A stretch of DNA of 6,015 bases, taken from NCBI GenBank assembly GCA_001771055.1, contig MESS01000016.1, positions 6,506-12,520 of the forward strand. Direction: 5' to 3'. The notes below the pieces were generated by a model. It saw nothing but the letters and a program-made list of their open reading frames with translations. It did no database searches and was not told the DNA's origin. Of this stretch, positions 1 through 5,779 are shown one piece after another. How positions within the stretch are numbered: the stretch's first letter is position 1; each line of letters begins with the position of its first letter. The position numbers were made by a program, and so were the translations under genes. This DNA comes from Caldithrix sp. RBG_13_44_9 (GTDB taxonomy: Bacteria; Calditrichota; Calditrichia; RBG-13-44-9).

Positions 1-1308
1 GAGAAAATCCACTTCTCCCTGCACCTCCCGCATCTTCGGCACCGGCAGTCCTTCACTCCATTTCTCGCGGTCTTCGGGGGAAATTCCCCAGGGATTCCCA
101 TTGTTCTCCAGATTACGGAAGGTATTCACCACTTCTGCCGGAAAGCGGCTTTCTTCCAGTACCAGGTGCCGTCGCATTTCTACGATCTTGGGAATGTGTT
201 CGATATAAACCGGACAGGTAAACTGGCAGGCGCGGCAAGTGGTGCAGCCCCACAATTCTTCCTCAGATATCACTTCACCCACCATCCTGCTGGTTTCCGG
301 CTGCCCTGCTTTGTTCGGTTTAAGCAGACCGGGACCGGCCGTGGTCAGATGATCCTTTAGATCTAAAATCACTTTCATTGGTGAGAGCGGCTTTTGGGTG
401 AGGGTAGCCGGGCAGACATCAGAGCAGCGCCCGCATTCGGTGCAGGAATCCAGATCCAGCAGCTCTTTCCAGGAAAAGTGATTGATTTTTGAGGCCCCAA
501 AATGGTCGGCATCTTCCAGTGCCATTTTAGCCAGCTGACCTTTAGGCTGCAGGGACTGAAAGAAGATATTGAGCGGAGTGGTAAAAATATGAAAAAGTTT
601 TGAATAAGGTAAATAAGCAATAAATCCCAGCGAGATCACCAGATGAAACCACCAAAAATTGGTATGCAAATATTGCATTTGCCCGGGCTTCAGACCGATC
701 GAATGAAAAAATAACGCCAGACCATAACCGATTGGGGACCAGATTTCCCAGGCGGGTTGGGTAACCCCGATCCGTAATCCCTCAATCAAAAATCCGGTGA
801 GCGCAATGATGAAAAATAATCCCAGAATGATCGCATCATCCGGTTTATTTTTTAGATTGATCGGCCGGAGCAATATCCGGCGGTAAATAGCCAGAAAAAT
901 CCCAAAAAGAGCTATTATCCCGAAAACATCCAGGGTCAGTGAGTAATACAGGTAGAAAGTGGATTGCAGGAAACGCCAGGAGAAAAGCGGTTCAGTGATA
1001 TCCGCCTGGATAAAAATCAGCACCGTCCCGATAAAGAGAATCACAAATCCCGAATACAGACAAAGGTGCATCACACCGGGATATCTTTTCCGGATCACCC
1101 GCCCCTGTCCCAGGGCATATAGCAGGACCAGCCGGAACCTTTTCCCGGGCTGATCCCAGCGTACTTCTGACCGGCCGATCCGCCACAACCGTAGGCGCTG
1201 GTAGATTTGCCAGCAGAAAGGGATCATCACCAGCAGCAACAGGGCGTATATCCAAACGATACCGGATATATTCCAGTAAATTTCACGAGTGGGAATCACA
1301 TCATACAT
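1..1308 (-). CDS. Membrane-bound Fe-S oxidoreductase, partial (NarI-like domain plus two 4Fe-4S motifs; CCG half cut off)
   Basis: This frame is open for 436 codons from the ATG at 1306-1308 to the left edge with no stop, so the C-terminus is missing. The N-terminal half resembles the nitrate reductase gamma/HdrE-type membrane domain. Hydrophobic segments lie near residues 10-36, 80-101, 117-141, 157-178, 190-205 and 218-236. His81, His202, His222 and His240 lie in or beside them and are candidate haem b ligands. Two canonical ferredoxin motifs (C-x2-C-x2-C-x3-C-P) follow: Cys289/292/295/299 and Cys355/358/361/365. Proteins of this family are usually about 650-700 residues and end in two cysteine-rich CCG domains as in GlpC/HdrD. 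The last visible residues look like the lead-in to the first CCG domain. The family moves electrons between a cytoplasmic donor and the membrane quinone pool. EtfD/EMO-type proteins, which accept electrons from electron-transfer flavoprotein, share this layout. The role here is inferred, and the exact partner is unknown. A GGAGG ribosome site supports the start. Confidence 0.93.
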   Translation of the reverse strand, partial: MYDVIPTREIYWNISGIVWIYALLLLVMIPFCWQIYQRLRLWRIGRSEVRWDQPGKRFRLVLLYALGQGRVIRKRYPGVMHLCLYSGFVILFIGTVLIFIQADITEPLFSWRFLQSTFYLYYSLTLDVFGIIALFGIFLAIYRRILLRPINLKNKPDDAIILGLFFIIALTGFLIEGLRIGVTQPAWEIWSPIGYGLALFFHSIGLKPGQMQYLHTNFWWFHLVISLGFIAYLPYSKLFHIFTTPLNIFFQSLQPKGQLAKMALEDADHFGASKINHFSWKELLDLDSCTECGRCSDVCPATLTQKPLSPMKVILDLKDHLTTAGPGLLKPNKAGQPETSRMVGEVISEEELWGCTTCRACQFTCPVYIEHIPKIVEMRRHLVLEESRFPAEVVNTFRNLENNGNPWGISPEDREKWSEGLPVPKMREVQGEVDFL

Positions 1309-1313
1309 GGAAT

Positions 1314-1318
1314 CCTCC
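1314..1318 (-). promoter_or_regulatory. Ribosome binding site of the Fe-S oxidoreductase
   Basis: Read on the minus strand this is GGAGG, five bases before the ATG at 1308. It fixes the start of a gene that is otherwise open at its far end. The gap to the upstream phosphatase gene (1309-1339) holds little else and no terminator, which supports co-transcription. Confidence 0.85.
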
Positions 1319-1339
1319 AGGGTAGGTATGCTTCAGGCA

Positions 1340-2146
1340 TTAATTGGAAGGTTTAAAGCGCCGTTTAATCTGCTGGAAGAGTCCGGATTTTTCATCCTCT
1401 TCCGGTAATTTGACCGGTTCCAGGATCAGCCGGTCAATGATTTGTTTCTGATGGTTGAATAAAATATTCTGCAAATATTCTTCCGGAAGTTTTTCCTTCA
1501 GCTGTTCATATACTTTCCTGAGGATAAAGGTACGGCCGTTGGGAGCGTGGGCATCAGAGGCGATAAAATGGATCCACTGGTTTTCCAGCAGTAAAAGCGC
1601 CAGCTTCTGAATGTCTTTGCCAAAGTGTCCCAGCACGCTACCGCCATTCAGCTGCAGGATCCCGCCGAATTTGATAAAATTTTCTATCCGGCGCGGACGA
1701 TCGATGATCACCGCATACCGTTCCGGGTGAGCGATTACCGGGATATATTTTTCGGCTGTCAACCGGAAAAGAACATCTTCGGCACCTTCCGGCATCTGGA
1801 ACATCGGGAACTCAATAAGCACATACTGACCCCAGTTTCCCAGGGTAGTGACCTTGCCAGTCTTTACGGTATTCTCCACATAATGGTGATAGAAAATTTC
1901 AGCACCGGAATGAATGGTTACCTGAATATTTTTGGCCGCCGTCTTTTCCCGCAATTCGGCCAGTTTGGAAAAATACTCGGTTTCGATCTGAGCCGGGATC
2001 CACTCATTAAAATGAGAAGTTGCAAAAACCTGCCGGATACCCTGATCCGCCGCCTGCCTGAGCATTTCCAAAGATTCATCATAACTCTTGGGACCATCAT
2101 CAAATTCCGGGATGAGGTGGCAATGGATGTCGATCATTTCTTGCAT
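1340..2146 (-). CDS. CpsB/CapC/YwqE-type PHP-domain protein-tyrosine phosphatase
   Basis: This is a 268-residue protein of the PHP metal-dependent phosphatase family typified by pneumococcal CpsB and Bacillus YwqE. Those enzymes dephosphorylate bacterial tyrosine kinases that control capsule or exopolysaccharide assembly. The metal-site residues are visible in order: His8 and His10 in the opening IDIHCH motif, Asp16/Asp17 in the DDG motif, His45, Glu83, Glu112, His140 in the HPERY motif, and Asp198 and His200 in the SDAH motif. Length and order match the family (about 240-270 residues), so it should be active. The C-terminal tail from about residue 245 is charged and likely flexible. No tyrosine kinase or glycan gene is visible nearby, so its substrate is unknown. 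The start is uncertain. An AAGGA lies 14 bases before the ATG at 2146, which is rather far, and a second ATG at residue 4 directly precedes the conserved motif. It lies 31 bases upstream of the Fe-S oxidoreductase and is probably in the same operon. Confidence 0.93.
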   Translation of the reverse strand: MQEMIDIHCHLIPEFDDGPKSYDESLEMLRQAADQGIRQVFATSHFNEWIPAQIETEYFSKLAELREKTAAKNIQVTIHSGAEIFYHHYVENTVKTGKVTTLGNWGQYVLIEFPMFQMPEGAEDVLFRLTAEKYIPVIAHPERYAVIIDRPRRIENFIKFGGILQLNGGSVLGHFGKDIQKLALLLLENQWIHFIASDAHAPNGRTFILRKVYEQLKEKLPEEYLQNILFNHQKQIIDRLILEPVKLPEEDEKSGLFQQIKRRFKPSN

Positions 2147-2286
2147 ACCAATAACAGAGATCCTTAATCAAAAAATTTCCGGTAATGCGATGAACAGGAA
2201 AAGATATAAAAAAAAATGAACAATACAACCGTAAAAAATTATTGAATCCGCAAAATTCGTTCACCTGTTACTCATCATCGGTTCAG

Positions 2287-2302
2287 TTCAGATGAATCTG
2301 AA
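2287..2302. repeat. 7-2-7 inverted repeat, candidate operator
   Basis: TTCAGAT and its exact complement ATCTGAA are separated by two bases (GA), giving a 16-bp near-palindrome. The loop is too short for a stable full-length RNA hairpin, and no T-run follows, so a binding site for a dimeric regulator is the better reading. It lies just upstream of the candidate -35 at 2310 and could serve either divergent transcript. Confidence 0.45.
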
Positions 2303-2309
2303 ATTTCAT

Positions 2310-2339
2310 TTGCGGAAAAAATAAGATTGAGTTTAATAT
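2310..2339 (+). promoter_or_regulatory. Candidate sigma70-like promoter of the URO-D-like gene
   Basis: TTGCGG (2310-2315) and TAATAT (2334-2339) are separated by 18 bases. The -35 matches the consensus in four of six positions and the -10 in four of six. Transcription would start near 2346, leaving a 5' leader of about 55 bases. The match is moderate and the region is AT-rich, so chance resemblance is possible. Confidence 0.4.
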
Positions 2340-2343
2340 TCAG

Positions 2344-2364
2344 TCGGTAAAAAATAAGTACCGA
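2344..2364. repeat. Small inverted repeat at the expected transcription start
   Basis: TCGGTA (2344-2349) and TACCGA (2359-2364) are perfect complements around a nine-base A-rich loop. The repeat sits at or just after the predicted start of the rightward transcript and could be an operator or a short leader hairpin. Six-base arms with a free loop length are not statistically striking. Confidence 0.25.
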
Positions 2365-2401
2365 AACAAAAGAATCAACCACTTTTCGACTGGCTGCAAC
2401 T

Positions 2402-3409
2402 ATGAAAAACAGGGAACGAATCAGAGCAATCATCGCCGGTCAGCCGGCAGACCGTTGCGGATTCTGGCTGGGGAATCCGCATCCTGACAGCTGGCCAGGC
2501 CTGCACCATTATTTTCACACCTCTCAAGAAGAAGAACTTCGCCGGCTTCTGCAGGACGATTTCCGCTGGATTGAACCATCAACTGCCTACCGTCACCCGT
2601 CCGGAAAGCCGATCTTCGATGTTCAGCGTAAAGGGAAAGAATTGAGTATCGGCGGCTATTTTTCGGACTGCGAGGATGTGCGGCAGGTAGAGGAATTCGA
2701 CTGGCCGGATCCGGATTACCTGGATTTTTCTGATATCCTGAATCGCCTGAGGACCAGCGGGGATGTCTATCGGGCCAGCGGGTTCTGGTGTCCCTTTTTC
2801 CACGATGTGGCGGATTTCCTGGGAATGGATAACTATTTTTTAAAGATGTACACTCATCCGGAGGTGGTTCATGCCATTACCCGCCAGATCATGGCCTTTT
2901 ATCTGGAGGCCAACCAGCGGTTGTTTACCCAGGCCGGAGATCTGATTGACGGCTTCTTCTTCGGAAATGATTTCGGTACCCAGCTGGATCTGCTGATCAG
3001 CCCGGAAATGCTGGACGAATTCATCTTTCCCTATTTCAAACAATTGATCGACCTGGCTAAAAAATACCGTAAGCAGGTACTGTTGCATTCCTGCGGCTCC
3101 ATTTTCAAAATTATTCCCCGTCTGATCGAGCTGGGAGTGGATGCCCTGCATCCCCTGCAGGCCAGGGCTGCCAATATGCAGGCCAAAAATTTAGCCGCCC
3201 ATTTCCAGGGCAAAATCGCTTTTGTCGGAGGTGTAGATACCCAGGAATTGCTCATTCATTCCACTCCACTGGAAATCAAAAAAGAAGTGAAACGGCTCAA
3301 GGAAATCCTAGGTCCAAGGTTGATTGTAAGTCCCAGCCATGAGGCGATCTTACCGGATATCCCGCCCGCCAATATCGAAGCCATGGCCCAGGCTGTGATT
3401 GAAGAATGA
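2402..3409 (+). CDS. URO-D/MtaA superfamily protein (uroporphyrinogen decarboxylase-like, function unassigned)
   Basis: This 335-residue protein has the full-length TIM-barrel pattern of the uroporphyrinogen decarboxylase superfamily, which includes HemE and the corrinoid-linked methyltransferases MtaA/MtbA/CmuA. Supporting marks are an N-terminus of the usual 'RER(I/V)..(I/L)..G.P.DR' type, GND-FGTQ with Asp190, the HSCG motif with His229 and Cys231, GGVDT (276-280), and SPSH with His313 followed by PDIPPANIEAM. His229 and Cys231 match the H-x-C zinc pair of MtaA-type methyltransferases. The third ligand position, Cys in MtaA, appears to be occupied by the His313 region. The RP...RQAGR substrate arginine motif of true HemE is absent near the N-terminus, so haem synthesis is unlikely. 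A methyl transfer or demethylation role is possible but unproven, because no corrinoid protein or partner methyltransferase is visible. The start agrees with the family, yet no Shine-Dalgarno sequence precedes it. It is transcribed divergently from the phosphatase. Confidence 0.9.
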   Translation: MKNRERIRAIIAGQPADRCGFWLGNPHPDSWPGLHHYFHTSQEEELRRLLQDDFRWIEPSTAYRHPSGKPIFDVQRKGKELSIGGYFSDCEDVRQVEEFDWPDPDYLDFSDILNRLRTSGDVYRASGFWCPFFHDVADFLGMDNYFLKMYTHPEVVHAITRQIMAFYLEANQRLFTQAGDLIDGFFFGNDFGTQLDLLISPEMLDEFIFPYFKQLIDLAKKYRKQVLLHSCGSIFKIIPRLIELGVDALHPLQARAANMQAKNLAAHFQGKIAFVGGVDTQELLIHSTPLEIKKEVKRLKEILGPRLIVSPSHEAILPDIPPANIEAMAQAVIEE

Positions 3410-3544
3410 ATAACGATTCTTAGACGACCACTTTTTAAACCATCCCGATCTGTAAAAATTTCTGGGTGGAACGGTCTGATTTTCCTTTCCCATTTTTGAT
3501 TTTTACCCTGTATATTAAGGCCTTGATCACTGGAGAAAAATTGC
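3410..3544 (+). promoter_or_regulatory. Intergenic region with the ABC ATPase ribosome site
   Basis: The 135 bases between the URO-D-like gene and the exporter are pyrimidine-rich around 3475-3508. GGAG at 3532-3535 lies nine bases before the GTG at 3545 and is the ribosome site that selects this start. TATATT at 3511-3516 is a possible -10 box, but no good -35 lies 16-18 bases before it. I see no clear rho-independent terminator, so either read-through from upstream or an own promoter is possible. Confidence 0.55.
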
Positions 3545-4507
3545 GTGGATACTCCACTCCGAAAAAATGAAGTAGCAATTGAAGTGAATGGTGTTTCGAA
3601 ATCCTTCAAGACCGTTCAAGCGGTGAAAGAAGTGAGTTTGACCATTCATCGCGGTGAATTTGTCGGTCTGCTGGGTCCAAACGGGGCCGGGAAAACCACC
3701 CTGGTTGAGATGATTGAAGGAATCCAGGAACCGGATGCCGGGAGGATTCTGATCAACGGAAAGCACTGGCAGGGGCATCAACAAGAGATTCATAAAGTAA
3801 TTGGCATCTCTTTACAGGAAACCCGTTTCATTGACAAGTTAACCGTCCAGGAAACACTCCGGCTTTTTGCCAGCTTTTACTGTTTACCGCTTCGACGCAT
3901 TGATGAGATCATAGAATTGAGCGGCCTGGAGGAAAAACGTGAGGCCTATGTAGTAAATCTATCGGGCGGCCAGAGGCAGCGCCTGGCGTTAGGAATAGCT
4001 CTGCTCAATCAGCCGCAGATTCTGCTTTTAGATGAACCTACTACCGGACTTGATCCTACAGCCCGCAGAGATATCTGGAATATTCTTATGAAATTGCGGG
4101 AGGAAAGAAAAACTTCGCTGATATTGACTACCCATTATATGGAAGAAGCAGAATTTTTATGTGATTACATCATCCTGATTCACAAAGGACAAATCCTGCA
4201 GGAGGGAACGCTGCAACAATTACTCTCAAAAAAAGATCAGGATAAAACCATAGAGTTCACACTGCGGAGTGAACAGGCGCCTTTAACGCTGCTGCCAGCG
4301 GATCAGTACCTGCAATTCCAATGGGACCAGCAGCAGGCAAAAGGAACGCTGCTGCTGAAAAACATCGAGCAGGAACTGCCTTTATTCTTCAGCTATCTTC
4401 AACAAAATAATCTCCGCCTCCTGAATCTGGAGTGCCGGCGTCAGACTTTAAACGATCTATTTATTGCACTCACCGGCAGAAAATTGGAAGATGCAGATGA
4501 AAAATGA
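3545..4507 (+). CDS. ABC-2 type exporter, ATP-binding subunit (DrrA/CcmA-like)
   Basis: This 320-residue ATPase powers the membrane exporter encoded directly downstream. All nucleotide-binding motifs are intact: Walker A GPNGAGKT (44-51), Q-loop Gln91, signature LSGGQ (139-143), Walker B LLLDEP with catalytic Glu164, the D-loop GLDP (168-171) and the switch His197. Residues from about 225 to 320 form a C-terminal extension, ending in a 'TL.DLF.ALTGR.L.D' pattern typical of DrrA/CcmA-type ATPases that serve ABC-2 permeases. These systems export drugs, lipids, polysaccharides or antibiotics, and the sequence does not say which. The GTG start is chosen because GGAG lies nine bases before it and no in-frame ATG is near. 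The last 11 bases overlap the permease gene, indicating translational coupling. Confidence 0.96.
   Translation: MDTPLRKNEVAIEVNGVSKSFKTVQAVKEVSLTIHRGEFVGLLGPNGAGKTTLVEMIEGIQEPDAGRILINGKHWQGHQQEIHKVIGISLQETRFIDKLTVQETLRLFASFYCLPLRRIDEIIELSGLEEKREAYVVNLSGGQRQRLALGIALLNQPQILLLDEPTTGLDPTARRDIWNILMKLREERKTSLILTTHYMEEAEFLCDYIILIHKGQILQEGTLQQLLSKKDQDKTIEFTLRSEQAPLTLLPADQYLQFQWDQQQAKGTLLLKNIEQELPLFFSYLQQNNLRLLNLECRRQTLNDLFIALTGRKLEDADEK
4486..4490 (+). promoter_or_regulatory. Ribosome binding site of the permease, inside the ATPase gene
   Basis: GGAAG ends six bases before the ATG at 4497 and directly abuts another in-frame ATG at 4491. The spacing therefore favours 4497 as the true start over 4491 or an upstream TTG at 4464. 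Confidence 0.7.
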
Positions 4508-5624
4508 CCTCCAACTCGTTCAGCTGATCGTGACTCATTTTAAAGAGATTATCCGCGAACCGGGAGTGATCTTCTGGGGGATTGTCTTTCCGATCCTGAT
4601 GGCGCTGGGATTAGGCGTTGCCTTCACTAAAAAAGGTGATCAGATCCGGACCATAGCTGTGATCGATCAGGCAGGCAATACCACGACTCAATTAACAGCA
4701 ATAGACCGGTTATTTAAGCAGCAAGGCAAGATCGTGCCCGCCGGAGATCAATCACCTTCCAGATATGAATTCAATCTGGTCAATGAAAAAACCGGTAATG
4801 TCATCTTCCGGTTCACTCCCACTGATTGGGAAAGCGCCATGATTTTGCTAAAACGGGGGAATATCGATTTAATCCTGGAACTGGTTGGCGGAAACATCAC
4901 ATATCATTTTGACCCTCTCAAACCGGAAGCACAACTGCTTTATCTGCAGCTTTCCAAACAGTTTAATTCACTGCCGGAATCCATCACCAGGACTGATGAG
5001 GAAATTGCCCCCCTGACGCTGACTGGAACCCGCTACATTGATTTTCTCATACCAGGTCTCATTGCTATGGGCATCATGATGTCCTGCCTGTGGGGGATCA
5101 GTTACGGAATTATCGATAAAAGATCGAAAAAATTATTACGGCGAATGATTGCCACTCCCATGAAAAAATCCTGGTTTCTGATTTCTCTGATTACCGTCCG
5201 TGCCGTGATGAACCTATTGGAGGCTGCTCTGCTCTTTTTGTTTGCCTGGTTGTTTTTTGATATCTCCATTCAGGGCAATATTCTGGCACTGGCCGCCATG
5301 TTCCTTACCGGAAATATTGCTTTTTCCGGAATTGCCATACTGGTTTCCTGCCGTACGGGCAATACCGAAATTGGCAACGGACTGATTAATGCCGTGGTAT
5401 TACCTATGATGGTTCTGTCCGGAATTTTTTTCAGCTATCATAATTTTCCAGACTGGAGCATCCCATTCATTCAAAAACTTCCTCTCACCATGCTGGCCGA
5501 TGGAATTCGCAGCATCTTTATCGAAGGTACCGGTATCGGCGAAATTTATTTGCCATCGATGGTCCTGGCGGCAGTCGGAATACTCTTTTTCTCAACTGGT
5601 CTGAAAATATTTAAATGGTATTGA
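4497..5624 (+). CDS. ABC-2 type exporter, membrane permease subunit
   Basis: This 375-residue permease partners with the ATPase it overlaps. The first transmembrane helix is at about 23-43, preceded by an amphipathic N-terminus ending in IIREPG. An extracytoplasmic domain of about 135 residues (46-180) follows. Five more helices lie near 182-204, 227-253, 261-285, 294-313 and 351-370. This 1+5 layout with a large loop after the first helix is that of the ABC-2 membrane family (ABC2_membrane_3-like, related to YhhJ/YbhR). Typical features are the cytoplasmic stretch KRSKKLLRRMIATPM (208-222) between helices 2 and 3 and a KLPLTMLADGIR segment (327-338) before the last helix. One such subunit would have to homodimerise, since no second permease is visible. 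The substrate is unknown. A start 11 codons earlier (TTG at 4464) or at the ATG at 4491 is possible, but the ribosome site favours 4497. Confidence 0.94.
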   Translation: MKNDLQLVQLIVTHFKEIIREPGVIFWGIVFPILMALGLGVAFTKKGDQIRTIAVIDQAGNTTTQLTAIDRLFKQQGKIVPAGDQSPSRYEFNLVNEKTGNVIFRFTPTDWESAMILLKRGNIDLILELVGGNITYHFDPLKPEAQLLYLQLSKQFNSLPESITRTDEEIAPLTLTGTRYIDFLIPGLIAMGIMMSCLWGISYGIIDKRSKKLLRRMIATPMKKSWFLISLITVRAVMNLLEAALLFLFAWLFFDISIQGNILALAAMFLTGNIAFSGIAILVSCRTGNTEIGNGLINAVVLPMMVLSGIFFSYHNFPDWSIPFIQKLPLTMLADGIRSIFIEGTGIGEIYLPSMVLAAVGILFFSTGLKIFKWY

Positions 5625-5720
5625 GACTTCTGCCCGTTAGCGTTCCTGCTTTTACTTTCAAAATCTCGCCAATGACTGTCAAATGACCACCCGGTTTTTT
5701 ATCTTTCGGTACTCAAGCGC
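5625..5720 (+). other. Gap after the exporter genes, no feature seen
   Basis: This stretch between the permease stop and the regulatory elements of the next gene holds no ORF worth calling. I looked for a rho-independent terminator. The only T-run, at 5695-5700, is preceded by just a three-base ACC/GGT pairing, which is too weak. The exporter transcript may end by another route. Confidence 0.5.
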
Positions 5721-5746
5721 TCAACTGATTTAGTAATATCAATTGA
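5721..5746. repeat. Imperfect inverted repeat overlapping the -35 box
   Basis: TCAACTGAT (5721-5729) and ATCAATTGA (5738-5746) are complementary at eight of nine positions around an eight-base spacer. The right arm covers the first four bases of the -35 element at 5743. A dimeric repressor bound here would block RNA polymerase. No T-run follows, so it is not a terminator for the exporter genes. Confidence 0.4.
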
Positions 5747-5772
5747 CTTTTGGCGGTAAACATTTCTATACT
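5743..5772 (+). promoter_or_regulatory. Strong sigma70-like promoter of the secreted-protein gene
   Basis: TTGACT (5743-5748) and TATACT (5767-5772) match the -35 and -10 consensus in five of six positions each, with an 18-base spacer. The ATG begins only eight bases after the -10 box, where transcription itself would be expected to start, so the transcript would have little or no leader. Confidence 0.6.
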
Positions 5773-5779
5773 TCATTCC

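Larger units (their letters stand above)
2147..2401. promoter_or_regulatory. Divergent AT-rich intergenic region
   Basis: These 255 bases separate the leftward phosphatase operon from the rightward URO-D-like gene and hold no credible ORF or RNA gene. The region is clearly richer in A and T than the flanking genes, with an A-run near 2207-2217. The rightward side carries a candidate promoter and two inverted repeats, listed separately. For the leftward gene I see no -35/-10 pair with proper spacing. The heptamer CCGCAAA at 2248-2254 recurs as its complement TTTGCGG at 2309-2315, which may be coincidence. Confidence 0.7.

Noticed and set aside
992..1255. An 87-codon minus-strand frame inside the Fe-S oxidoreductase gene
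   Set aside because: It shares its DNA with the membrane domain of the Fe-S protein, which reads through in another frame with clear transmembrane segments and motifs. It is a shadow.
1625..2167. A 180-codon open frame on the plus strand opposite the phosphatase
   Set aside because: It lies almost wholly antisense to a gene whose family motifs are unmistakable. Its translation shows no recognisable domain, and it has no good ribosome site.
2726..2740. FSDIL at residues 109-113 of the URO-D-like protein, resembling the catalytic FSDIL motif of HemE
   Set aside because: It lies too late in the protein, after the WPDPDY segment, and the other HemE N-terminal active-site motifs are missing. The match is probably coincidental.
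3440..3469. Possible terminator hairpin after the URO-D-like gene (CCATCCC with GGGTGG)
   Set aside because: The stem has a bulge and a 17-base loop, and no T-run follows directly. It is too weak to call.
3517..3524. Palindrome AAGGCCTT upstream of the ATPase gene
   Set aside because: An eight-base palindrome is expected about once per 256 positions by chance, and nothing else marks it as a site.
4464..4496. Earlier start of the permease at TTG 4464 or ATG 4491
   Set aside because: The GGAAG at 4486-4490 is correctly spaced only for the ATG at 4497, and the extra residues do not resemble the usual permease N-terminus.
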